From CAZGMN01 sp964645765 (GTDB taxonomy: Bacteria; Acidobacteriota; Aminicenantia; Aminicenantales; Aminicenantaceae), in the NCBI GenBank assembly GCA_964645765.1, contig CAZYBE010000021.1, positions 1 to 54,028 of the forward strand: DNA of 54,028 bases. The letters are read 5' to 3'. Shown one piece after another: positions 31,747 through 40,772 of this stretch (position 1 is its first letter; each line of letters starts with the position of its first letter). A program made the position numbers and the translations under genes. A model generated the notes under the pieces. That model ran no database searches. It worked only from the letters and a program-made list of their open reading frames with translations, and was not told where the DNA came from.

Positions 31747-33921
31747 ATGAGGATGATGTCGCCTGCCTACTTAAGAGGGGGGAAGTCGTTTCTGCTTTGC
31801 CTGGCCTTGTGCCTCTATCTTGGCCGGGGTGGATTTCTTTCGGGTTCTTATCAGACTGTGAAGAATCAGAAAGCCCTTCAGCACGAGGTCGCAGTCACCC
31901 TGAAATTGGTTCAGGTTTATGTCATAGATAAAAAGGGAAAACCAGTTGTCGACCTTGAGAAATCGGATTTTATCCTTTACGATAACGGCGTTTTACAAGA
32001 GGTCACCGATTTTGAAAAGCATGTTATTTCTGAACAGGCCATCCGCACCCCAGCTCCCTCGGTTGAAACGATCACGGCGACTCCTCTGCTCCAGGCCGAA
32101 AAGATGAGTCGCAAGTTTTTTCTCGTCTTCGATTTTGCCTACAACAGTTTTATCGGAATCAAAAAAGCCAAGAAAGCGTCCCTGCACTTCATGGATACCC
32201 AACTTCTGCCGACCGACGAAGTGGCAATTCTTTCTTATTCGGCCTTGAGAAGCCTGACCCTCCATGAGTATTTGACAATAGACCATAAGAAGGTCCGGGA
32301 AACGGTAGACGCCGTGGATAAGGGACAAATAGGAGGAAGGGCCTTTGAGATTGAGGAGCAGTATTGGAAAAATCGGGATGTCGAATACCAAAGGGGCAGA
32401 GTGGAGGGGCAGGACCTGGCCGAAACCTCTGAAGCAAAAAATTCGAAACTTAGAGATATGCAAGAGCGTGAGCGGATGGCTTCCAAGAACCAGGCTTTGA
32501 ACTTCCTGACCAAGATGATTGAGCTGGCTAAAGCGATGCGCTATGTCCCGGGTCAAAAAAATGTTGTCCTTTTTTCCTCGGGTATTCCGGTCTCTCTTCT
32601 CTCCGGGACAGGACAGCCTGTCGGGACAGCAAGGTTCGATTTCGGAGATCATCGACTCCGCACCAAGAGCGAGGAGTTGTTAAAAGAGTTTAGCTCGTCA
32701 AACTGCGTCGTTTTTTCTTTTGATACCAGGGAGAAGGATATTAATGTTTTCCGGGACGATAATGAGACGTTCGTGACTGGGGATCGCACGATCGAGTTCG
32801 ATGCCCGCGTGGACACGATCTATTACAGGGATGGGAGGACAAGCGGCGAGAGTTCTCTGCGCAGGCTTTCCAGCGCCACCAGTGGAAAATACTTCGGAAA
32901 CATTGATGAGTACCAAAAACACATCCAGAAGCTCCAAGATTTGACCGGCTCGTATTATATCCTCGGCTATTACATCGATGAAAAATGGGACGGACAGTAT
33001 CACGTGATTAAAGTCGAGGTGCGGACAAAAGGATACCAGGTGCATAGTCAAGCCGGGTATTTCAACCCCAAGCCGTTCCGGGAGTATTCAAAACTTGAAA
33101 AAAAGCTGCATCTTGTGGATTTGGCGCTCAATGAAAAGCCTCTCCTCCAGACTCCGCAGTCATTGTTCATGGCGCCCTTAGCTTTTTCTGTCAGCGGCGA
33201 CTCTCATTTATTTTTATTGTCCAAGATTCCGGCCAAGATTTTGGAGAAGTTTGCCGGGGAAAGAGCTGAACTGGTGACCCTGATTTTCGACGAGCAGGAA
33301 AACCTGGTCAAAATTGATGGGATGGAATTCGACATCGCAGAATTCCGCGGAAAAAACGTTATTTGTTCCCCTGTGACTTCGCTTCGACCCGGCCGTTATA
33401 AATGCCGCCTTGTTGTCAGGGATTTGGACACCGGAGACGCTGCCGTAGCCAAGGCCTATGCCTCTGTTGCCAAGCCATCGGAGAGGAGCCTCATGCTTGA
33501 TCAGCCGTTGCTCCTTGTCCCTGAATCTGGGTTTGTTTATCTTGAGGAACAGATGCCGGAAAAGAAGAGCCGTCAAATATGGAACGATGTCTATTCTTTT
33601 AATTCGCGCCTGTTCATGCCTCTCATCGGTCCGCTTCCGAAGGGCACTTCCAAAATTCTGGCTTTGATACCTTTTAGTCAGACAAGCCTTTCCCAAGCCG
33701 ATATCAATTATAAGGCTCACCTCGTCAATTTTTCTTCCAGACAGAATATCCCTGTCGCATGTGCAGAGCTTGAACGATTGCCAAAGGGCAGGTTTCAGGT
33801 TCAATTCCTGGAATTAGAGCTAGGTGAGCTGCAGCCCGGAGAATATGTTCTCTATATTCTGGCCCAGGATTCTTCGACAAAGGAGACCTCTCACGTCCAT
33901 ACAATCCTCATCATAAAATAA
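31747..33921 (+). CDS. Exported VWFA-related domain protein (acidobacterial type)
   Basis: 724 residues, with GAGGAAG before the ATG. A signal peptide covers about the first 35 residues (SFLLCLALCLYLGRG). The next part, EVAVTLKLVQVYVIDKKGKP, VVDLEKSDFILYDNGVLQEV and DFEK, is the hallmark of the acidobacterial VWFA-related family. The VWA domain follows (about residues 115-420) with KFFLVFDFAYNSFIGIKKA. Its metal site reads D-F-A-Y-N-S rather than D-x-S-x-S, so metal binding may be altered. GSYYILGYYIDEKWDGQYHV and the C-terminal beta domains follow. The family is secreted and of unknown function, often in peptidase- or adhesion-rich genomes. Confidence 0.82.
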   Translation: MRMMSPAYLRGGKSFLLCLALCLYLGRGGFLSGSYQTVKNQKALQHEVAVTLKLVQVYVIDKKGKPVVDLEKSDFILYDNGVLQEVTDFEKHVISEQAIRTPAPSVETITATPLLQAEKMSRKFFLVFDFAYNSFIGIKKAKKASLHFMDTQLLPTDEVAILSYSALRSLTLHEYLTIDHKKVRETVDAVDKGQIGGRAFEIEEQYWKNRDVEYQRGRVEGQDLAETSEAKNSKLRDMQERERMASKNQALNFLTKMIELAKAMRYVPGQKNVVLFSSGIPVSLLSGTGQPVGTARFDFGDHRLRTKSEELLKEFSSSNCVVFSFDTREKDINVFRDDNETFVTGDRTIEFDARVDTIYYRDGRTSGESSLRRLSSATSGKYFGNIDEYQKHIQKLQDLTGSYYILGYYIDEKWDGQYHVIKVEVRTKGYQVHSQAGYFNPKPFREYSKLEKKLHLVDLALNEKPLLQTPQSLFMAPLAFSVSGDSHLFLLSKIPAKILEKFAGERAELVTLIFDEQENLVKIDGMEFDIAEFRGKNVICSPVTSLRPGRYKCRLVVRDLDTGDAAVAKAYASVAKPSERSLMLDQPLLLVPESGFVYLEEQMPEKKSRQIWNDVYSFNSRLFMPLIGPLPKGTSKILALIPFSQTSLSQADINYKAHLVNFSSRQNIPVACAELERLPKGRFQVQFLELELGELQPGEYVLYILAQDSSTKETSHVHTILIIK

Positions 33922-33996
33922 CCAGGGCGACGCATTGCTTTGGGAATCTCTCAGGATGAAATCGCTCTCAGGAAAGGAAGGCGACCTCAGAAAATC

Positions 33997-36204
33997 TTAT
34001 TTTTTGACAACCTCGAAGCTTGACTCTAACCCTTCAGCGGAATTCCAGGCAACCCAGACTTTGAAGGCTCCGGGCTCGACGACATATTTCATCTGCTGAT
34101 TGTAGAAGCCGAGCTCTTCTGGCCCGAGGGCAAACGGGACTTTTTTTCTCTCGCTGGGCTTGAGATGGATTTTTGTAAAGCCTTTGAGCTCTTTCACCGG
34201 CCTGATGACGCTTGCCACTTCATCGCGGATATAAAGCTGGACGACTTCATCGCCTTCGTCTGGACCCGTATTCTCGATTTCAGCGCTGACTGTAATATTG
34301 CCGTCCACCGGTATTTTGTCCGCGCTCAATGTAAGGTTGCTGTATTTAAATTTGGTATAGCTCAACCCATAGCCGAAGGGGTAGAGAGGGGTTGCTGGAG
34401 CATCGATATATTTTGACGTGAATTTATTCCTGTCAGCAGGCCTTCCGGTATTCTCGTGGCTGTAATAAATCGGGACCTGTCCCACAGCGCGGGGAAAAGT
34501 CACGGCGAGCTTTCCGCTGGGGTTCGAATCTCCGAAAAGGACATCGGCGATCGCATTTCCTCCCTGTATTCCCGGATGCCAGGCTTCGATAATAGCCGGT
34601 ATATTTTCTGCTGCCCAGCTTATGGAGAGAGGGCGGCCGGCCATTAAAATCATCACCAGCGGCTTTCCTGTTTTTTGGAGCGCTTTGAGGAACTCATCCT
34701 GCCTGCCGGGCAAATCGAGCGAGGTTCTCGAGGCTGCCTCACCGCTCATGGCAGCGCTCTCCCCAACAACAGCGACGACGGCCTCAGCTTTTTCCGCCGC
34801 TCTGACCGCCTCGGTAAAGCCTGAGGTCTCATCGCCGGCAGTACTGCATCCCAGGGCGTAGAAAATCTTTGATGGTGAAGATATTTTGCTCCTTATCGCT
34901 TCAAGCACGGTGACCACGTCTTCTGCTCTTCCCACGCAGGACCATGTTCCGAGAAGGTCTCTTTTGTTGTCAGCAAGAGGCCCGACAACTGCGATGGATT
35001 TGACGTTCTTGCTCAGGGGAAGGAGGCCATTTTCGTTCTTCAGAAGAACGATGGATTTTCGAGCCATATCGCGCGCACAGGCAACATGCTCAGGATGTAA
35101 TATGATGGCGCTTTCCTGCCCGGGATCAGAATAAGGCTTGTCGAAGAGCCCCAGCTTGAATTTCACGAAGAGGATTCTTCGAACAGCATCGTCAATAAAT
35201 TTCTCATGGACCTTGCCCTCTTTAACAAGCTTCGCCAGGACTTTTCCATAAATATTGCCCTCCATGTCCATGTCCACCCCAGCCTCAAGCGCTTTTTGGG
35301 CTGCGTCTGCCTCATCGGCCGCATAGCCATGAACGATAACCTCCCTGATGGCGTCCCAGTCGCTGACCACAAAGCCTTTGAATGACCATTCGTGGCGCAG
35401 GATTGTTTTTAGTGTGAAAGGATTGGCTGTTGTCGGAATACCGTTCAGGCTGTTGAAAGCGCTCATCACGCTCAGGCCGCCGGCCTTTACTCCTGCCTTG
35501 AACGGAGGCAAATACACTTCACGAAGCCTCCTTTCGGACATATCCACAGTGTTGTAATCTTTTCCGGCTTCAGCGCCTCCGTAGGCGACATAATGCTTGA
35601 GGCAGGAAAGGATGGCGTTCGAGGCGGAAAGGTCTTTACCCTGAAAACCTTCGACGCGCGCAGCGGCCATGATTGAGCCGAGATAAGGGTCTTCTCCTGA
35701 GCCTTCGGCAATCCTGCCCCACCGCGGGTCCCGGGCAATATCGACCATCGGCGCAAAAGTCCAGTGAATGCCAGAAGCCCGGGCTTCTCTGGCTGCTATG
35801 GCTGCTGCTTTTTTAGCCAACTCCGGCTCCCAGCTGCATGCTTCTGCCAGCGGAATCGGAAATATTGTTCTGAAGCCATGAATGACGTCTATCCCGAAAA
35901 TGAGCGGAATACCGAGCCGGGATTCTTCCACGGCAATCTTTTGAATTTTGTTTGTCTGCTCAGCTCCGTGGACATTGAGGAATGAGCCGATTTTTCCTTC
36001 TCTGACCCATTGCGCCCGTTCCTCATTGAACCTGCTGTATTGAGTCATCTGCCCGATTTTTTCTTCGAGCGTCATCTTTTGAAGCAGCTCATCGACTTTT
36101 CGGCCAATTCCCTTTTCCTTCACGCAGGCGAATGTTGTCAGGAGCGCTACCGATGTAAAAACAATAAAGATAAAGATAGAAAACGGTTTCAGAAGCTTCA
36201 TCAT
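33997..36204 (-). CDS. bglX: GH3 beta-glucosidase (BglX-like), exported lipoprotein
   Basis: 735 residues from ATG 36204, with GAGGAG upstream; the longer reading from 36306 is not supported. The signal ends in TTFAC, a likely lipobox. The N-terminal TIM barrel begins LLQKMTLEEKIGQMTQYSR and includes GIHWTFAPMVDIARDPRWGR and the nucleophile motif FVVSDWDAI (Asp near 280). The alpha/beta sandwich includes GESAAMSGEAASRTSLDLPG with the likely acid/base Glu region. A C-terminal fibronectin-III-like domain (DEGDEVVQLYIRDEVASVIR) closes the protein. This is the BglX architecture: release of glucose or xylose from beta-linked oligosaccharides at the envelope. Confidence 0.9.
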   Translation of the reverse strand: MMKLLKPFSIFIFIVFTSVALLTTFACVKEKGIGRKVDELLQKMTLEEKIGQMTQYSRFNEERAQWVREGKIGSFLNVHGAEQTNKIQKIAVEESRLGIPLIFGIDVIHGFRTIFPIPLAEACSWEPELAKKAAAIAAREARASGIHWTFAPMVDIARDPRWGRIAEGSGEDPYLGSIMAAARVEGFQGKDLSASNAILSCLKHYVAYGGAEAGKDYNTVDMSERRLREVYLPPFKAGVKAGGLSVMSAFNSLNGIPTTANPFTLKTILRHEWSFKGFVVSDWDAIREVIVHGYAADEADAAQKALEAGVDMDMEGNIYGKVLAKLVKEGKVHEKFIDDAVRRILFVKFKLGLFDKPYSDPGQESAIILHPEHVACARDMARKSIVLLKNENGLLPLSKNVKSIAVVGPLADNKRDLLGTWSCVGRAEDVVTVLEAIRSKISSPSKIFYALGCSTAGDETSGFTEAVRAAEKAEAVVAVVGESAAMSGEAASRTSLDLPGRQDEFLKALQKTGKPLVMILMAGRPLSISWAAENIPAIIEAWHPGIQGGNAIADVLFGDSNPSGKLAVTFPRAVGQVPIYYSHENTGRPADRNKFTSKYIDAPATPLYPFGYGLSYTKFKYSNLTLSADKIPVDGNITVSAEIENTGPDEGDEVVQLYIRDEVASVIRPVKELKGFTKIHLKPSERKKVPFALGPEELGFYNQQMKYVVEPGAFKVWVAWNSAEGLESSFEVVKK

Positions 36205-36256
36205 GCTTTTCTCCTCAATTGGGAGCGAGGCTATTTCCCAAGACCTCATTTTCGGA

Positions 36257-37744
36257 TCAGTTAATTTTCTTCGCGACCTGCTGGAAGTCCTGCTGCCACA
36301 GGACAAGCTCTAAAACCTTTCCCTGCTCATCCTTGCGGAACTGAATCCGGATGTAAGGGTCAACAGAGAAAAAAATTGTTTCACTCTCCACGTAAAACTT
36401 GGTCGGGACCTGGCCTGTCGGCTGAACGACTAAGTAATAATCCTCATAGCCCACATCGAGTACGTAATCAGGAGTCACCTCATACCGTCCGACATACTGC
36501 TGGTAGGCAGAAGGAGCAAGCCTGTAGAGCTGTTTCTCTTTAGGCTTGAAATGAGGCCATTCGTATGTCGCCGAGAGTGCGCGGAGGAGCTCTTCAACGA
36601 AAAACGGCCCGTTCTCACTGTTGGTCATGACCACCGCGCCTTGCCCCTTGGCTGGATAGAAAATCGTATAACAGAAGAATCCACTCGTCCTTCCCTGAAG
36701 ATAGAAATTGAGCTTATCCCCAATTCCTTCGATAAGAAAGCCAAAGCCGCGGTTTTCGGCCTGGGGAGCGAGCATGGCTCTTGCGGACTCAGCCGAAATA
36801 GTTTTCGCTGAATCTCCCATGGCTGTCTTCACAATCTCGAGGATGAATGCGGCATAATCGGAGGGAGTCGTCCAGAGCCCCTTGGCACCAAGTTCAGGAT
36901 AATTCAACCATCTGCCTTCAATCGGCTGCCCATTGCGAAGATGTCCTGAAGCCGCTCTCCGACTGAAGTCAGGAGGAAGCGGGAGCTCAAATGTGCTGTT
37001 TTTCATTCCCGATGGGTCTAAGATAATCTCCTTCATGATTTGAGGAAAGGGTTTATTCTCAAGGTCGATGAGAATCTGCTGGAGAAGGACATAACCTGAC
37101 TCGGAATAGCGGGCACCAGAGCCGGGCTTGAATTCGTACCAGATAGGAAGAGAGTTTGCCGGTTTTTTGCCGTCGAGAATGTTCCTGAGCGAGGGCAATG
37201 TGTCTTTTTGCAGATATCCAGGAAAAACCTGATTCGAAAGCCCTGAGCTGTGAGAGAGCAAGTCGCGCAATCTGATCTTTTTTTTCGAGGCAAGCTCTTC
37301 TTGCGGAAACTTCCATGAATGAAGCCAGGTGTTCACATCGTCGTTTAAATTGAGGCGGCCTTTTTCCACAAAATGGAGAGCTGCAGCAGTCGCAATTGGC
37401 TGGCTGAGAGCCCCTGCCTGGAATAGAGAATCCGATGCCAAGGGGTCAGGCTTGAGCACATCATATTGACCATAAGCTTTGGCCCATTCGACCTGGTATT
37501 TATCGAGGCAGGCGATGCTCACGCCAGGGACTCTGTAAAACTCCATGCGGCTGGCAAGGAGCATCTTTTCCAGCTTCTGGCCTTTGAAATAGACGGCTCT
37601 CAGCAGACCCTTCTCTAAAGATTTGATTCTCTTTCGGGTAATGGATTCTTGCGTCTCACAAGCCGAAAATGCAGCTATTAAAAGATAGAACAGAAATATC
37701 AAGCAGGCTGCTTTCGGTCGGTGCTCAGACACTTGCCCATACAT
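36257..37744 (-). CDS. Beta-lactamase-fold (class C/serine hydrolase) protein lacking catalytic Ser and Lys
   Basis: 495 residues. A likely lipobox (AFSAC, about residue 29) follows a long hydrophobic signal. The beta-lactamase fold is clear: SLFQAGALSQPIATAAALHF, NLNDDVNTWLHSWKFP, RLRDLLSHSSGLSNQVFPGY, SGYVLLQQILIDLENKPF. Relatives read GSISKP at the active site, where Ser and Lys of S-x-x-K are catalytic; here it is GALSQP (37400-37411), so Ser is Ala and Lys is Gln. The second motif is YSE rather than YSN, and the KTG/HGG position reads QGRTSG. All three sites depart from the active pattern, so this is probably a non-enzymatic binding or regulatory homologue. The C-terminal domain is a lipocalin-like beta barrel. 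Confidence 0.8.
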   Translation of the reverse strand: MYGQVSEHRPKAACLIFLFYLLIAAFSACETQESITRKRIKSLEKGLLRAVYFKGQKLEKMLLASRMEFYRVPGVSIACLDKYQVEWAKAYGQYDVLKPDPLASDSLFQAGALSQPIATAAALHFVEKGRLNLNDDVNTWLHSWKFPQEELASKKKIRLRDLLSHSSGLSNQVFPGYLQKDTLPSLRNILDGKKPANSLPIWYEFKPGSGARYSESGYVLLQQILIDLENKPFPQIMKEIILDPSGMKNSTFELPLPPDFSRRAASGHLRNGQPIEGRWLNYPELGAKGLWTTPSDYAAFILEIVKTAMGDSAKTISAESARAMLAPQAENRGFGFLIEGIGDKLNFYLQGRTSGFFCYTIFYPAKGQGAVVMTNSENGPFFVEELLRALSATYEWPHFKPKEKQLYRLAPSAYQQYVGRYEVTPDYVLDVGYEDYYLVVQPTGQVPTKFYVESETIFFSVDPYIRIQFRKDEQGKVLELVLWQQDFQQVAKKIN

Positions 37745-37789
37745 CTTTCCTTTTTTATCATATTAAAATATTTGACGCAATTCTTTATT

Positions 37790-37973
37790 GGGGACACGAT
37801 ACTTAACTCTCTGGAATTGAGGAATCATGATGAGACGATATACCTCTACCGGGAATTTATTGTGTGATAAATTACCCGCTTTAAAGGGGCAGACTACTTT
37901 TTTCTCTTAGTCTTCAGCGAGAAAAAGGAAAATTTCTAATTGCTGTAAATAGAAAGTAGTATGTCCTCTTTTT
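37790..37973. repeat. One GTATTGTGTCCCC unit and one GGGGACAGGCTACTTTTT-family palindrome
   Basis: GGGGACACGATACTTAA (37790-37806) is a single first-family unit. GGGGCAGACTACTTTTTTC (37886-37904) and the inverted AAAGTAGTATGTCCTCTTTTT (37953-37973) form a second-family hairpin. No gene lies in 37745-38119. Confidence 0.6.
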
Positions 37974-37987
37974 CTGACTTGTCCATT

Positions 37988-38041
37988 TCGGTTAGATTTT
38001 AAATGACAAGATAATACCTTCCTCGGTTAGATTTTAGATGA
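37988..38041. repeat. Direct repeat TCGGTTAGATTTTAAATGA
   Basis: Two 19-bp copies with one mismatch: 37988-38006 and 38023-38041, 35 nt apart start to start. They lie about 80 nt before the GTG of the TPR lipoprotein gene, where they could be binding sites of a dimeric regulator or a simple local duplication. Confidence 0.5.
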
Positions 38042-38119
38042 TTTGATTCGGTATTGTCTTCCTGATTGACTTGTGTAAATATGAATAATTAATGGAAAGA
38101 ATAATCTAAGAGGAAACGA

Positions 38120-38887
38120 GTGAAGTCGAACAAGATTTTGCTGATTTTAGTCCTGAGCTTAATCCTGGCTTGTTGCGCAACTCAGACCAAGAAAATCCAG
38201 AAAAAGGAAAAGGATGCCCAATACGAGTATGAAAAAGCTGTTTTGACCATGAATTATGGCCTGGTGGATGAGGCCATAAAATATCTAAACAGAGCCCTTT
38301 CTTTAAATCCCAACCACCATCTTTCCTATTACCTTCTCGGGCTGGCTTATGTGAAAAAACAAAATCTGGCTGAGGCCGAAGCTGCCATTCAAAAATGTCT
38401 GGAGCTGAAACCTGATTTTTCTGAGGCCCACATCAGCCTTGGCGAGATTTATGAGGGGACGAGCAAGCTGGATAAAGCCGAGGATGAATATAAAAAAGCG
38501 TATGCCGTCGCTCAAAACTATAGCGCCGGCTTTCATCTGGCCATGCTTTGCTACGGACGGGGTAAGGTGGAGCCGGCCCTGGAGTATGTCCGAAAGGCAA
38601 TCCAGAAAGACAGCCGTTCAACTCAAGCCTATAATCTTCAAGGAGTCATTTTGAATAAGCTGGGCCGATACCCTGAGGCTATCCAGAGTTTCCAGAATGT
38701 CTTGAAGATCGACCCGAATTATGCCGTGGCCAGTGTCAACTTGGCAATAGCTTACATCAATAATAAAAACTTCGATAAAGCCCGCGAGCTTCTTGAGAAA
38801 ACTCTTCCAACCGTCCAGGACTTAAAGCTCAAAGAAAAAATCCAGGAATATTTAGAAAAGATTAAAGAACTGACAAAAGATAAATAA
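38120..38887 (+). CDS. TPR-repeat lipoprotein, PilF/PilW-like
   Basis: 255 residues, GTG start at 38120 behind AGAGGAAA. The signal peptide and lipobox are LLILVLSLILACC. The mature part is a run of six TPR units (YGLVDEAIKYLNRALSLNPN, LAEAEAAIQKCLELKPDFSE, LDKAEDEYKKAYAVAQNYSA, VEPALEYVRKAIQ, YPEAIQSFQNVLKIDPNYAV, FDKARELLEKTL). A lipoprotein of TPR units only, of about 250 residues, is like PilF/PilW, the pilotin that assembles the PilQ secretin; pilT and pilU are elsewhere in this window. Other TPR lipoproteins look similar, so the pilus role is inferred. Confidence 0.7.
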   Translation: MKSNKILLILVLSLILACCATQTKKIQKKEKDAQYEYEKAVLTMNYGLVDEAIKYLNRALSLNPNHHLSYYLLGLAYVKKQNLAEAEAAIQKCLELKPDFSEAHISLGEIYEGTSKLDKAEDEYKKAYAVAQNYSAGFHLAMLCYGRGKVEPALEYVRKAIQKDSRSTQAYNLQGVILNKLGRYPEAIQSFQNVLKIDPNYAVASVNLAIAYINNKNFDKARELLEKTLPTVQDLKLKEKIQEYLEKIKELTKDK

Positions 38888-38988
38888 GCCAGAACGGCGG
38901 GCTGCTTTCACCGCTCCGATCCCTCTTGGTCCTGCTGCAACCAGAAAGAAAAGATTCAATAGAATAATTAAAAGAACAGGAGGCTTCG

Positions 38989-40665
38989 ATGCATCAGATT
39001 TCTTCTTCCCGAAAGGTCATTTTCAGCCTGATTCTTTTCCTTTTCTTCCTCTCATTTCTTTTTGCTGACGAAAAAACAGACGGTGTTGATAAGCTCTTCG
39101 CTCAGTGGGATAAGACAACGACTCCAGGCTGCGCCTTGGCCATCATCAAGGATGGCCAGATTATTTACAAACGTGGCTATGGGATGGCCAAGCTCGAAGA
39201 CAATATTGTAATGTCCCCTTCCAAGATTTTTGACATCGGCTCTGTCTCCAAGCAATTCACAGCCGCCTGCATCGCCGTTCTTGTCGAGGAAGGAAAAATC
39301 TCTGTTAATGATGACATAAGGAAATATATTCCGGAGATGCCAAATTATGAGAAGCCAATCACCATCAGCCATCTCCTCCATCACACGAGTGGAGTCCGGG
39401 ATTACAACGCCCTTCTTTCACTTGCGGGTTTCAGCCCGGACTCTGATTGCCCGACTGTCGAGGAGGCTCTTGAAATTATCTGCAAACAGAAAAGGCTGAA
39501 TTTTCTTCCTGGTGAGGAATTTTCTTATTCCAATTCTGGCTACTTTTTATTGAGCTGCATTGTGGAAAGAGTGAGTGGAAAATCTCTGAACGAGTTCGCC
39601 CAAGAGCATATCTTTAGACCGCTGGGCATGACGAGCACCATTTTTCAGGATGACCATACCCAGATTATTCCTAACCGTGCCACTGGCTATTCTCCTGGAC
39701 CGAAGGGCTTTAAAATTGATATGAGCAACTGGGACGAGACCGGAGACGGAAACGTTTACACTTCTGTCGAAGACCTTTTCCTCTGGGACCAGGCTTTTTA
39801 TAGTAACAAGTTGGGCAAGTCTCTGATGGATAATCTTCAGGCGGTGGGTGTGCTCAACAACGGCAAAAAGCTTGACTATGCTTTTGGGCTTTTCATCGAT
39901 GAATACAAAGGCTTAAAAACAATCAGCCATGGAGGAGCCTGGGCAGGATTCAGGGCTGGCATTGTCCGCTTTCCCGAACAAAAATTTTCCGTCATTTGTC
40001 TTGCCAATCTCAGCGCGATCAATCCTTCAAGGCTCTGCCTGAAGGTTGCAGACATCTACCTTGCCGACCAGTTCAAAGAAGCTCCAAAAGAGGAGAAAAA
40101 AAAGTTTGAGCCTGTGACGCTTTCCAAACAGGAACTAGAGGAGAAATGCGGAAACTACCAGGACGATAAATTTGGCATGTGGATAACGCTCTCAGTTAAG
40201 GACAAAAAGCTTAGGATGCATTTGGGAGCCCAGGAGTTTCTCCTCTCTCCGCTCAGTGCCACTCTCTTCCAGGCAATCGATGCTGCGGTTGATGCCACGA
40301 TAGAGTTTCTGCCTGCAGTCAGTGGCAAACCGAGAAAGGCAACTCTGACAATGCGGGGGAACGAAGTATTTAACCTTGTAAAGGCTCCTCCCATTACTCC
40401 TTTAACACCCGCGCGGCTCCAGGAATATTCCGGAGCTTATAAAAGTGAGGAATTGCTCAAAGCTTCCTATCGCTTGGCTTTAGAAAAAGATAACCTTGTG
40501 GTGAAGGCGCGCAACTTTCCCAAGAGCCCGCTCAAAGCCATGGCTCCGCATAAATTCACAGTCGAAGGAATCAATATCGAGTTTGTCCGCGGAAAAGGCA
40601 AAAGAATCACTGGCTTTTTGCTGGGTGTTGGCCGTGCAGGCCATATCGAATTTGTTAAGAAATAA
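38989..40665 (+). CDS. Exported serine hydrolase (class C beta-lactamase fold) with C-terminal beta domains
   Basis: 558 residues; AGGAGG upstream and a signal peptide (VIFSLILFLFFLSFLFA). The active-site motifs are intact: S-V-S-K in FDIGSVSKQF (Ser about residue 85), YSN in SYSNSGYFLL, and HGG in ISHGGAWAGF. Beta-lactamase/D-Ala-D-Ala carboxypeptidase-type serine peptidases and esterases have this fold. The extra 170 residues after the catalytic domain resemble lipocalin-like beta domains found in related peptidases. The actual substrate (peptidoglycan stem peptides, D-amino acid peptides or esters) cannot be read. It is the second of three homologous-fold genes within 6 kb. Confidence 0.85.
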   Translation: MHQISSSRKVIFSLILFLFFLSFLFADEKTDGVDKLFAQWDKTTTPGCALAIIKDGQIIYKRGYGMAKLEDNIVMSPSKIFDIGSVSKQFTAACIAVLVEEGKISVNDDIRKYIPEMPNYEKPITISHLLHHTSGVRDYNALLSLAGFSPDSDCPTVEEALEIICKQKRLNFLPGEEFSYSNSGYFLLSCIVERVSGKSLNEFAQEHIFRPLGMTSTIFQDDHTQIIPNRATGYSPGPKGFKIDMSNWDETGDGNVYTSVEDLFLWDQAFYSNKLGKSLMDNLQAVGVLNNGKKLDYAFGLFIDEYKGLKTISHGGAWAGFRAGIVRFPEQKFSVICLANLSAINPSRLCLKVADIYLADQFKEAPKEEKKKFEPVTLSKQELEEKCGNYQDDKFGMWITLSVKDKKLRMHLGAQEFLLSPLSATLFQAIDAAVDATIEFLPAVSGKPRKATLTMRGNEVFNLVKAPPITPLTPARLQEYSGAYKSEELLKASYRLALEKDNLVVKARNFPKSPLKAMAPHKFTVEGINIEFVRGKGKRITGFLLGVGRAGHIEFVKK

Positions 40666-40772
40666 GAAGGAGAATTTTTTTTATTCTCGCTCGATTTCCC
40701 TCATGGGGATGGCAAAAAGCGTTTGCATTCTCATCCTATCGGCGCTGCCCTGCTAGGTTTCTTGGTTTATCG

